Origin: JAOUGY01 sp963785075
Lineage (GTDB): Bacteria > Actinomycetota > Acidimicrobiia > Spongiisociales > ZC4RG35
Assembly: GCA_963785075.1 (NCBI GenBank)
Contig: CAWATW010000004.1
Coordinates: 372,001-436,000 of the forward strand
Direction of reading: 5' to 3'
Length of the DNA: 64,000 nt
Below are positions 34,504-42,646 of the stretch, in pieces. The stretch's first letter is position 1. Every line of letters starts with the position of its first letter. The position numbers and the translations under genes are program-made. Under the pieces are notes generated by a model that saw only the letters and a program-made list of their open reading frames with translations, was not told the origin of the DNA and did no database searches.

Positions 34504-35706
34504 ATGTCCAGGACTTTCTCATTCACGCTCGCGTTCGTGCTCGTCGCGTGCACCAGCGCCGGTGCCACCGACGTGACGAGCTCGACCACGATCACCGCGC
34601 CGCCGACCACCACCACCACCACCACCACACCAACAACCACCACCACCCTTCCTCCGGTCGTGACGGTGGAAGGTGGCGGTGATGCCATCACCCGCTACCT
34701 CGGCCTCTACTACGGCTACGCCTCGGGGCGCACAGAACTCGAACCAGAACGGGTACCGGCGGCGTTGCTACCCGAACCCGGCTCCCAACCCGACCTCGTC
34801 ACGGTCGAGGGAGAGGTGGCGATCGCCACGTATCGAGGGACGCGAATCGCCGTGTTCAAGTCCGATCGTGACGTGATCGGTCTGGTGCATGGCGATGAAG
34901 GCTGGCGGATGGTCGGCGGCCGAGCCCCGTCGATCGGGGTCCGCCGGTGGTACGGCAACGATCCGATCCTGGTGGCGGTCGTCGGATCGGACGCCCGTCC
35001 CGGAGAGGATGTGGCGGCCAGCCGGGCAGACTCCATCCACATCCTCGGTATCGACGGCAAGGGCGGCGCCGCCCTCGTCGGCATTCCCAGGGACTCCTGG
35101 GTTCCGATCCCCGGATATGGAACCTCCAAGATCAACGCTTCGCTGTCCGCAGGTGGCCCCGAGATGATGATGGCCACTTTCGAGGACCTCTCCGGACTGG
35201 AGCTGGACGGGTACGTTCTCACCGGATTCGAAGGTTTTGGACATCTGGTCGACGACGTGCTCCTCCCCTTCGAGCTCGATGTGCCGTTCGGGTTCAGCGA
35301 TCGGGCGGCAAAGGCCAACTTCGCCGCAGGACCGCAGTCGGTCGACGGAACGCAGGCACTGGCCTTCTCGCGGACCCGGAAGGCGTTCGCGAGCGGGGAT
35401 TTCCAGCGTCAGCTCAATGGAGGGCTGCTCCTCATCGCCGCCCTGGGTGGTGCCAAAGTGCGAGGACCACTCGCCTTTCCGGAGATCATCGCCGGAACGG
35501 AAGGGTGGATGCTGACGGACCTTTCACCCGGAGAGATGCTCCGATTCGCCCTTGCCGCCAACGACGTCAAGCTCACCGAGATCGACAACGTCGTGCTGCA
35601 AGGGTCCAACGCAACGACGTCGGGCGGGGCGGCGATCGTCAGTCTCAACAGCTCGTTCGCTTCCGATACCTTCGCCGACTTGGCCGACGGCAACCTGGAT
35701 GAATGA
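34504..35706 (+). CDS. LytR-CpsA-Psr (LCP) family lipoprotein
   Basis: 400 residues. The signal peptide ends in the lipobox LVAC (Cys near 17), followed by a Thr-rich linker encoded by an ACC microsatellite (about 34605-34650). The LCP domain shows VAVVGSDARPGED, SRADSIHILGID, VGIPRDSWVPIPGYGTSKIN and FSRTRKAFASGDFQRQ. LCP proteins attach teichoic acid or arabinogalactan-like polymers to peptidoglycan. Most are anchored by a helix; a lipid anchor is less usual. The ATG has GGGGA about 5 bp upstream. Same strand as the sigma operon, 70 bp after it. Confidence 0.9.
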   Translation: MSRTFSFTLAFVLVACTSAGATDVTSSTTITAPPTTTTTTTTPTTTTTLPPVVTVEGGGDAITRYLGLYYGYASGRTELEPERVPAALLPEPGSQPDLVTVEGEVAIATYRGTRIAVFKSDRDVIGLVHGDEGWRMVGGRAPSIGVRRWYGNDPILVAVVGSDARPGEDVAASRADSIHILGIDGKGGAALVGIPRDSWVPIPGYGTSKINASLSAGGPEMMMATFEDLSGLELDGYVLTGFEGFGHLVDDVLLPFELDVPFGFSDRAAKANFAAGPQSVDGTQALAFSRTRKAFASGDFQRQLNGGLLLIAALGGAKVRGPLAFPEIIAGTEGWMLTDLSPGEMLRFALAANDVKLTEIDNVVLQGSNATTSGGAAIVSLNSSFASDTFADLADGNLDE

Positions 35707-35753
35707 CCCGGAGCGTGCCGGAGACACAATCGGCCGATCAGAGGGCTTCGAAC

Positions 35754-35781
35754 GTCCGAGGTCCGAGGTCCGAGGTGCGAT
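35754..35781. repeat. Heptamer array (GTCCGAG)x3 plus GTGCGAT
   Basis: Three exact copies of GTCCGAG and one variant, between the LCP gene and the convergent secreted-protein gene. Confidence 0.8.
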
Positions 35782-35804
35782 CGATCGTCTACCAGGCGTT
35801 CGAT

Positions 35805-36389
35805 TCAGAACAGCGTCCGATCGAACCTCCGCCGACGCCGGCGACGAATGAGTGCGACCAGACCGAGGACCGTCGCGATGATGACCGCGGTCAGCTCGAA
35901 ACCCCATACCCGGATCACCGCCATGATGCGGTCGACCGACGACGACTCGAACGCTTCGGCCGCTCCGAACCGCGTTTCGAGCAGCAACACCTCCTCCGGG
36001 GTCAGCCCGTCTCGGCGCGTGATGGCGCTGCGTCGATCGCCCCATTCGGCTTCGGCGCCGCGGAAGTCGTATTCGATGTCGCCGGGAGACGACGCAGGGT
36101 CGCGGGGGCAAGCCTCGAACTGCCGATCGCTCACCTTCCAACGGTCGGCTCGAATACCTCCCCATATCCTGGTGACCACCGAAATCGACGCGCCCCAGGG
36201 CAGCGGGTTGGCGACCAGCGTCTTGCGTTCGGCGACCCCCACGACCCCCTGTTTGGCAGCTGCTCTGCTGAACGCGGGTTCTTCGGGAGGCTCACACGAA
36301 GCGGCCAGCGCCGACGTCGGGCTGAGCACAACCGCCACCAGGACCGGGATGACGAGAGCCGATCGCGTCGAGGCACGCATGAAGCTCAT
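35805..36389 (-). CDS. Secreted hypothetical protein with C-terminal membrane anchor
   Basis: 194 residues: signal peptide (ALVIPVLVAVVLSPTSALA), an outer region with two Cys, and a C-terminal helix (FELTAVIIATVLGLVALI) followed by a run of Arg, i.e. a type I membrane protein. There is no LPxTG, so it is not sorted by a classical sortase. No family recognised. Two ATG codons, 36389 and 36380, are possible starts. Confidence 0.72.
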   Translation of the reverse strand: MSFMRASTRSALVIPVLVAVVLSPTSALAASCEPPEEPAFSRAAAKQGVVGVAERKTLVANPLPWGASISVVTRIWGGIRADRWKVSDRQFEACPRDPASSPGDIEYDFRGAEAEWGDRRSAITRRDGLTPEEVLLLETRFGAAEAFESSSVDRIMAVIRVWGFELTAVIIATVLGLVALIRRRRRRRFDRTLF

Positions 36390-36444
36390 TCTCCACCATC
36401 ACCCCCGAAAAGCCAGTGATTGACCGTCTTCCGGGGGGGAGGCG

Positions 36445-38178
36445 TCAGCGGCGACGACCGAGCCATGACAGGAAGTCCTGGCCCGGCATGGTGTTCACGA
36501 CCCGCTCCTTTGGGGTCCACCCGCGTTGGGCGTTGAGAACGCCGTAGCGCATCCGGCCCAGTTCGGAGGTGTGGTGGCTGTCGGTCGAGATCGTGAGGCT
36601 CACGCCGGCCGAGAGCGCCCGGCGGATCACATCGGACGATGCGTCGAGACGTTCGAGCGCACCGTTGACCTCGAGCGCCACGCCTGATGTCGCCAGACCC
36701 TCGAGTACCGATCCGAGGTCCAACTCGATACCGGGCCGCCGCCCGATGTATCGACCGGTCAGATGCCCGATGACGTCGACCGAGGGGTCCGCCATCGCCT
36801 TGAGGAGACGTTCGGTCTGACGTTCGGCCGGGAGATCGAAGTGCGAGTGCACAGACGCCACCGTGAAATCGAACTCTCGACGGAAGTCTTCGTCGTAGTC
36901 CAGCCCGCCGTCGGCACCGATGTTCAACTCACAGCCGAAGAAGAGCCTGATGTCGGGCACACTCTCCTGGACGCGCCGGATCGCGTCCCGATGCTCGAGC
37001 ATCTGCTCACGGGACGATCCGTTGATCGCCAGATCCTCGCCATGGTCCGTGATTGCGATGTATTCGTAGCCACGTTCGACGGCAGCCCGCACCATTTCCT
37101 CCAGTGAGGAACGGCCGTCACCGGAACGCGTCGTGTGATAGTGGAGGTCGCCTCGAATGTCATCGAGCGTCACGAGGTCGGGCAGCGTGCCCGACCCGGC
37201 GGCCTCGATCTCACCGCTGGACTCCCGGAGAGGGGGCGGGATGAACTCCAGTCCGAGCGCCTCGTAGATGGCCTCTTCGGTCTCCGACGCAACGACGGAC
37301 CCCGACTCCGTGTCGTTCAGGCCGTACTCGTTGAGCAGCCAACCACGGTCGATCGCCCGCTGCCGAAGCGCGATGTTGTGGCTCTTCGACCCCGTGAAGT
37401 ACAGAATCGCCGCCCCGAACTGGCCCGGTGTGACAACGCGCACATCCACCTGCAGCCCGTTACGGGTGACGATGGAGGTCTTCGTATCGCCATGACCGAT
37501 CACCTCGGAGGACTGAGCGTGGCCTGCCACGAAGTCCATGACGGCGAGAGGGTCGGTTGATGCCACTGTGATGTCGACGTCACCGATCGTCTCAGAGAAC
37601 CGACGCAGGCTTCCGCAGTACTGCACCGCCGTGACGCCGTTCAGGCCGGCCAGCTCCGTCGACAATCGCTCGGCCAGCGGCATCGCCTCGGAGATGGGTG
37701 TTCTGCGATCCTTGCCGTGCAAGCCCAGCCGCTCGATCGCCTTGCCGATCTTCTCCTCACTCGTTGCCCCCAGACCTGGAAGTCCCCTGAGTGTCTGGGT
37801 GGCTATCGCAGTGCGCAGGTCATCGAGGTTCTCGACACCGAGTTCACGTCGGACGAGCTTCAAGGTCTTCGGCCCGAGGCCCGGGATCTTCGAGAGCTCG
37901 ACGAAGGCGGGTGGATACTGCGCCCTGAGGTCTTCCAGCTTCTGCAGCGACCCGGAGTCGACGAACTCTCGGATCTTCTCGGCGATCGACTTGCCGACAC
38001 CCTTCATCTTCACGAGCTCTGACACCGACTTGGCGGTGACATCGTCGGTCACACCTTCGAGGGCGTGGTAGGCATTCTCGTAGGCCCGCACCTTGAAACT
38101 CTGATTGCTCTCTTCATCGAGAATCGTGAGCTTGGCCAGCTCGGACAGCATGTCGAGAACGTCACGGTTGGTGGGCAT
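36445..38178 (-). CDS. polX: Family X DNA polymerase with PHP domain
   Basis: 577 residues. An N-terminal 8-kDa/HhH part (VKMKGVGKSIAEKI; LSKIPGLGPKTLKLVRREL) precedes the Pol X palm: CGSLRRFSETIGDVDI gives the GS motif and two catalytic Asp, and LQVDVRVV the third. The C-terminal PHP domain (GDLHYHTTRSGDG; YIAITDHGEDLAI; GCELNI; STDSHHTSELGRM) has the metal-binding His/Asp set and provides 3'-5' exonuclease/AP activity in relatives. It works in base-excision and gap repair. The ATG at 38178 is followed by a conserved TNRDVLDMLSELA start. Confidence 0.95.
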   Translation of the reverse strand: MPTNRDVLDMLSELAKLTILDEESNQSFKVRAYENAYHALEGVTDDVTAKSVSELVKMKGVGKSIAEKIREFVDSGSLQKLEDLRAQYPPAFVELSKIPGLGPKTLKLVRRELGVENLDDLRTAIATQTLRGLPGLGATSEEKIGKAIERLGLHGKDRRTPISEAMPLAERLSTELAGLNGVTAVQYCGSLRRFSETIGDVDITVASTDPLAVMDFVAGHAQSSEVIGHGDTKTSIVTRNGLQVDVRVVTPGQFGAAILYFTGSKSHNIALRQRAIDRGWLLNEYGLNDTESGSVVASETEEAIYEALGLEFIPPPLRESSGEIEAAGSGTLPDLVTLDDIRGDLHYHTTRSGDGRSSLEEMVRAAVERGYEYIAITDHGEDLAINGSSREQMLEHRDAIRRVQESVPDIRLFFGCELNIGADGGLDYDEDFRREFDFTVASVHSHFDLPAERQTERLLKAMADPSVDVIGHLTGRYIGRRPGIELDLGSVLEGLATSGVALEVNGALERLDASSDVIRRALSAGVSLTISTDSHHTSELGRMRYGVLNAQRGWTPKERVVNTMPGQDFLSWLGRRR

Positions 38179-38196
38179 GAGGCGCAGAATACGCAT

Positions 38197-38266
38197 CGGT
38201 CGTCAGACGTCGGTTGCCGGTTTCCGTCGTCGATCGTCAGCTGCCAGTCATCAGTCGTCGGTCACC
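38197..38266. repeat. Degenerate heptamer array (GTCGTC type)
   Basis: Ten successive 7-bp units of drifting sequence (CGGTCGT, CAGACGT, CGGTTGC, CGGTTTC, CGTCGTC, GATCGTC, AGCTGCC, AGTCATC, AGTCGTC, GGTCACC) in the spacer upstream of polX. Confidence 0.5.
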
Positions 38267-38305
38267 CCAGGTCGCGGGACGGGCGGACAGACTCCCCTCG
38301 GCGTC

Positions 38306-38440
38306 CCGCGGGGGTCTGGGGTCGCCCCCAGATGTCGAAACCGCGGGGGTCTGGGGGTCGCCCCCCAGATGTCGAAACCGCGGGGGTCTGGGGGTCGCCC
38401 CCAGATGTCGAAACCGCGGGGGTCTGGGGGTCGCGCCCGG
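38306..38440. repeat. Tandem array of hairpin-bearing 35-37-bp units
   Basis: Three full copies (38306-38340, 38341-38377, 38378-38413) and one partial (38414-38440). Units differ only in the lengths of G and C runs, and each contains CTGGGGG-TCG-CCCCCAG, a 7-bp stem. Compensating length changes keep the stems (6 to 7 bp) intact. It lies between polX and the small membrane-protein gene. Apparent reading frames through it are artefacts of the repeat. Confidence 0.9.
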
Positions 38441-38465
38441 TCATCACGACCCGTACGCTGGACCG

Positions 38466-38621
38466 GTGCCTTCATCGCACCGCATCGGGTGGGTCTTGTT
38501 CATCGTCAGCTCGTTCCTCTTCACCTGGTCCGGATACCGGGCGCGGGACTGGGTCGCGGTGGCGGGCAGCGTGGTGTTCGGCCTCGCGTGCATCCTGTTC
38601 CTGCTGCCAGACCGGGAGTGA
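38466..38621 (+). CDS. Small two-helix membrane protein
   Basis: 51 residues from the GTG at 38466: two membrane helices (RIGWVLFIVSSFLFTWSGY and WVAVAGSVVFGLACILFLL) joined by a short polar turn. The hydrophobic pattern and high third-position GC argue for a real gene; no family is recognised. It follows the hairpin array directly. Confidence 0.55.
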   Translation: MPSSHRIGWVLFIVSSFLFTWSGYRARDWVAVAGSVVFGLACILFLLPDRE

Positions 38622-38691
38622 ATCTCTTCACCCAATCCGAATGCCGCCTTGACCCCGGCTTTAACGAAGCTGTCGTAGGTTGATGCCAAGC

Positions 38692-38793
38692 CCAGGCGTC
38701 AGGGACGGGTTCTTTCTCTCTCCCTCCTCGCGTCCCGATGCCTGGACTGTCAAGTGGATGGTGCGACGCCTCGGATCCTCCCCCGAGGCGTCG
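38692..38793 (+). ncRNA. Structured leader or small RNA upstream of ftsH paralog 2
   Basis: Two strong stems in the 246-bp spacer before ftsH. Stem 1: CCAGGC (38692-38697) with GCCTGG (38740-38745) plus GGGACG with CGTCCC. Stem 2: an 11-bp perfect stem 38764-38774/38783-38793 (CGACGCCTCGG), flanked by GTGGA...TCCAC. A TTGACC box at 38649 lies upstream. It may be a 5' regulatory RNA controlling ftsH or a separate small RNA. I cannot match it to a known family. Confidence 0.4.
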
Positions 38794-38867
38794 ACTCCAC
38801 CTCCTTCCAGGCCGAATCTGAGCTCCTATCGGTAGCCGAGCTCCGATCGGTACCATGTTGTCATCGC

Positions 38868-40892
38868 ATGACCACACGAAACCAACAGTCACCCGACCGA
38901 CAGTCTTCACCGCCAGGATGGCGAGTGGAAGGCATGCCCGAGGACCAACAGAAGAAGGATCAACCTTCTGGTCGCGGGCGCTTTCCGACGCCGCCGGGGG
39001 CGAGGTGGCTCTGGATCGTTCTGGCCGGCCTGCTGGTGGTCAACATCCTCGTGTCGAACGCCCTGCTCCAGCCCGAAGAGCCGATCCGGATCTCGTACAC
39101 CGTGTTCGTCGAACAGGTGAGGAATGGCAACGTCGAGTCGGTGACGTCCACGGATCAGACCATCACCGCCCGTCTGATCGAGGCGATCGCCGATCCGAAC
39201 GCCGAGGATGTCACGAGTTCTCGAATCGAGACCGAACGTCCGTCCTTTGCCGAGGACGACCTTCTTTCGCTGCTCGAAGAACAGAACGTCGATGTCAACG
39301 CCGAAGATCCCGACGCGCCACTGCCCACATGGCAACTGATCCTGTTCAATTTCGGACCGTGGTTGCTGATCGCCTGGTTCTTCTTCTACATCTACCGGCG
39401 TGCAGGGTCGGCCATGGGTGGGCTCGGCGGGCTCGGACGCAGCAAGGCCAAGCGCTATGAGGCGACGGAGCATCGGACCACCTTCGACGACGTTGCGGGG
39501 ATCGAAGACGCCGAGGAAGAGCTGATCGAGATCGTCGACTTCTTGAAGAACCCGCGGAAGTACACACAACTGGGCGGGAAGATCCCGAAAGGTGTGCTGC
39601 TGTCGGGACAGCCCGGCACCGGAAAGACCCTGCTCGCACGCGCCGTTGCCGGGGAGGCCGATGTGCCGTTCTTCTCGATGTCGGCATCCGAGTTCATCGA
39701 GATGGTCGTTGGTGTCGGGGCCAGCCGGGTGAGGGACCTTTTCAACCAGGCGAAACAGGTGGCACCGGCCATCATCTTCATCGACGAGCTCGATGCGATC
39801 GGCCGCGCCCGAGGCGGCAGCATGAGCATGGGCGGACACGACGAACGCGAGCAGACGCTCAACCAGATCCTCACCGAGATGGACGGGTTCACAGGCAACG
39901 AAGGCGTCATCGTCATCGCCGCCACCAACCGACCCGAGATTCTGGACTCGGCGCTCCTCCGTCCTGGACGATTCGATCGCCAGGTCCCGGTGAGCCCCCC
40001 GGATCAGAATGGGCGACGGGCGATTCTCGAGGTCCACACACGCGGAGTGCCGCTGGGCGACGACGTCGACCTGAACGCCATCGCCTCCACGACGCCCGGC
40101 ATGGTTGGGGCAGACCTCATGAACCTCGTGAACGAGGCCGCGCTGATGGCTGCCCGACGAAACCATGCCCGGGTGATGCTGGGTGACTTCACAGACGCGC
40201 TCGAGAAGATCGTTCTCGGAACCGAACGCCGCATCATGATGAGCCAGGAGGAGAAGGAGCGGACTGCGTTCCACGAATCAGGTCACGCTCTCCTCGGCAT
40301 GCTCCAGGAAGGCGCAGATCCGGTCCGGAAGATATCCATCGTTCCCCGGGGACGGGCCCTCGGCGTCACGCTCCAGTCTCCCGACGCCGACAAGTACTCG
40401 TACCGCGTCGACTACCTGCGCGGCAAGATCATCGGCATGCTCGGGGGCCGGGCGGCCGAGGAGGTCGTGTTCGGCAACATCTCGACCGGTGCCGAGAACG
40501 ACATGGTCCAGGCGACCACGTTGGCGCGCAACATGGTCGGTCGTTGGGGAATGTCAGACGCCATCGGGCCGGTGACCGTGTTCGACGATCGCACCGTGGA
40601 CGCCTTCGGGCGCCCTCAAGTGTCGGAAGCGACCTTGGAGCTCGTCGACTCCGAGGTTCGCAGGATCATCGAGGAGTGCTACGACGCCGCGGTCGAGCAG
40701 CTCAACCAGTATCGGGACAAACTCGATTCCCTCACCGAAGCGTTGCTCGTCAAAGAGACGCTCGAGGAGCAGGAGGCGTACGAGGTGGCCGACATCGCCC
40801 GCACCGTCAACCCCGATCGCCCCATTCCCGAGACGGTGGAGCCCACGGTCGAAGACTCGCAGGTGGAGCCGGTTTCCCGGATGCCGTCGTAG
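38868..40892 (+). CDS. ftsH: ATP-dependent zinc metalloprotease FtsH (paralog 2)
   Basis: About 674 residues. Membrane helices near 46-64 and 160-176, AAA+ with Walker A GQPGTGKT at 247-254, Walker B FIDELDAIG, and protease motif HESGH near residue 470 (HExxH kept). The cytoplasmic N-terminus is longer and more charged, and the outer loop differs from that of paralog 1 (GQPG versus GPPG, HESGH versus HEGGH), so it is a diverged copy and not a recent duplicate. Starts at 38868 and 38934 are both possible; neither has an ideal ribosome site. Possibly controlled by the structured leader upstream. Confidence 0.94.
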   Translation: MTTRNQQSPDRQSSPPGWRVEGMPEDQQKKDQPSGRGRFPTPPGARWLWIVLAGLLVVNILVSNALLQPEEPIRISYTVFVEQVRNGNVESVTSTDQTITARLIEAIADPNAEDVTSSRIETERPSFAEDDLLSLLEEQNVDVNAEDPDAPLPTWQLILFNFGPWLLIAWFFFYIYRRAGSAMGGLGGLGRSKAKRYEATEHRTTFDDVAGIEDAEEELIEIVDFLKNPRKYTQLGGKIPKGVLLSGQPGTGKTLLARAVAGEADVPFFSMSASEFIEMVVGVGASRVRDLFNQAKQVAPAIIFIDELDAIGRARGGSMSMGGHDEREQTLNQILTEMDGFTGNEGVIVIAATNRPEILDSALLRPGRFDRQVPVSPPDQNGRRAILEVHTRGVPLGDDVDLNAIASTTPGMVGADLMNLVNEAALMAARRNHARVMLGDFTDALEKIVLGTERRIMMSQEEKERTAFHESGHALLGMLQEGADPVRKISIVPRGRALGVTLQSPDADKYSYRVDYLRGKIIGMLGGRAAEEVVFGNISTGAENDMVQATTLARNMVGRWGMSDAIGPVTVFDDRTVDAFGRPQVSEATLELVDSEVRRIIEECYDAAVEQLNQYRDKLDSLTEALLVKETLEEQEAYEVADIARTVNPDRPIPETVEPTVEDSQVEPVSRMPS

Positions 40893-40925
40893 GTAGGCGC
40901 TCGCCGGGATCGGGCGGCCGGGTCG

Positions 40926-41835
40926 TCACCGAATCCGCTCGTGCTCGCCGATGCCGGCCCACCGTTCTGAGACCGACCACAGGCGGGCGGCCACATCCGC
41001 ATCGACGGCTTCCGCACTCGGCTCCGATTCGGCGCACTCATCGAAGTAGCGCCCGCCGACCCCATCCAACTCGGGAGCAGTGGCAACGTAGCAACTGGTT
41101 GCGGCCCCTTGCGCCACCGACCTGGTGAATGGCCGCATCGCCAGCATCGCGATGCGTGCAAGCAGCCAGCCGCGTCCGATTCCGGTCGGGATCATCGTGC
41201 CCGGATGGAGCGAGTTCGACGTGACGCCACGAGAGGCGACTCGACGATTCAACTCGTTGGCAAACAGCACGTTGCAGAGCTTCGCCTGTCCGTAGGCGAT
41301 CATCGGCCGGTACTTCTCCTCGGTGAGCGGAAACCGGTCGAAGTCGAGTGTGGACGGCGATCGGTGCGATTCGGAGGCCACGACGACCACCCTGCCGCCT
41401 CCCGACGCCTCCAGCATGTGAAGCACGAGATGGGTCAGCAGGAAGTGTCCGACGTGACAGACCCCGACGGTGCGCTCGAGCCCATCCTCAGTTTTCAGAT
41501 ACCGGTCACTGATGAGACCGGCGTTGCAGATCAGGGCATCGAGCGGGGCGTCCTGGAGCATCTCGGCGCCGCGTCTGATGCTGTCGAGCGATGCGAGATC
41601 CAATGGCAGGGGATCGACGAGGACGCCGGGATGCATCTCGGTGATCCGATCGCACGCCCGCTGGTTTCGGGTCGCGTTCGCGGCCTGCGATGGTGACGCG
41701 GGCCCCACCCGCGGCGAGGGCCCGCGCGGTCTCGAAACCGATTCCGCTCGTCGCACCGGTGATCAGGATCCGGCGCCCCATCGGATTGGAAACCTCGACG
41801 ACCTCATCGGCAGTCGTGCGGCGGTTGAATGACAT
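40926..41835 (-). pseudogene. SDR family oxidoreductase, frameshifted
   Basis: The N-terminus (RRILITGATSGIGFETARAL, cofactor loop TGxxxGIG) is in one frame from about 41835 or 41781, and the rest (ALICNAGLISDRYLKTEDG, catalytic Ser in VVVASESH, YGQAKLCNVLFANEL with Tyr/Lys) is in another frame that ends at 40926. The switch lies near 41670-41685: the first frame reads VTIAGRER, and TRNQRACDRITEMHPG continues in the second after removal of one base. Otherwise it is a complete retinol-dehydrogenase-like SDR. It is either a pseudogene or a 1-bp sequence error. Confidence 0.7.
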
Positions 41836-41890
41836 CGTGAGAACGGTAGTTGAGCATCGTGCTCGCGGCGGTTCCGTATCATCGACGTCG

Positions 41891-42646
41891 ATGTCCGACC
41901 TCCATCCCATCGCCCGCGCCGGCTTCGCCAGCGATGCTGAGCGGTACGAGCACGGGCGACCGGGATACCCACCGCAGGCCGTGGCATGGTTGGTCGATCG
42001 GCTCGACCTCGATTCGTCTTCGACGGTGTTGGACGTCGCCGCCGGCACCGGGAAGCTCACCCGGCTCCTACGGGCGGCCGATCTGGACGTGACCGCCGTC
42101 GAACCGGTGGCCAAGATGTCGGAGGTTCTCCGCCGCATCACTCCGGATGTCCCGATCGTCAAAGCAACCGCCGAACATCTGCCCTTCTGCGATGGATCGG
42201 TGGACGCCATCACCGTTGCCCAGGCGTTGCACTGGTTCGACACCGAGAAGACGTGGACCGAATTCGCCCGCGTGATCCGATCCAGTGGGGGCGTCGGCCT
42301 CATCTGGAATGCCCGGGATCGCTCGGTCTCCTGGGTCGACGAGGTGTGGGCGATCATGGATGGCGTCGAGAAGCAGGCCCCGTGGCGAGACCACGATCGA
42401 CCTGTGGGATTCGCCTTCGGTGGTGCGGCTGCGGCGTACGGCACGATCGAGTGCGAGGAGTTCAGCCAGGAGGTGACGGTGTCGCCCGATGCGATGGTCG
42501 ACAGGGTTGCGTCCGTCAGCCACGTGGCGGTGCTCCCCGATCGGGAACGTCGCGAGGTGCTCGAGGCCGTACGGGCCACCTTGCCCGAGAGTGACGAGCT
42601 GGTCGTTCCCTATCGGGTCGACGTGTATGTCGTGCGACGCACGTGA
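41891..42646 (+). CDS. Class I SAM-dependent methyltransferase
   Basis: 251 residues. Motif I VLDVAAGTGKLTRLL, AVEPVAKM, then ATAEHLPFCDGSVDAITVAQ and HWFDTEKTWTEFARVIRSSG are typical of the UbiE/methyltransferase-11 group. The substrate is unknown. The ATG at 41891 is chosen by homology; the upstream open frame covers the divergent SDR. The stop overlaps the helicase start (GTGA). Confidence 0.88.
   Translation: MSDLHPIARAGFASDAERYEHGRPGYPPQAVAWLVDRLDLDSSSTVLDVAAGTGKLTRLLRAADLDVTAVEPVAKMSEVLRRITPDVPIVKATAEHLPFCDGSVDAITVAQALHWFDTEKTWTEFARVIRSSGGVGLIWNARDRSVSWVDEVWAIMDGVEKQAPWRDHDRPVGFAFGGAAAAYGTIECEEFSQEVTVSPDAMVDRVASVSHVAVLPDRERREVLEAVRATLPESDELVVPYRVDVYVVRRT

Noticed and set aside
38251..38475. 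Small frames through the hairpin array
   Set aside because: They consist only of translated repeat units and change frame with unit length; no start signal.
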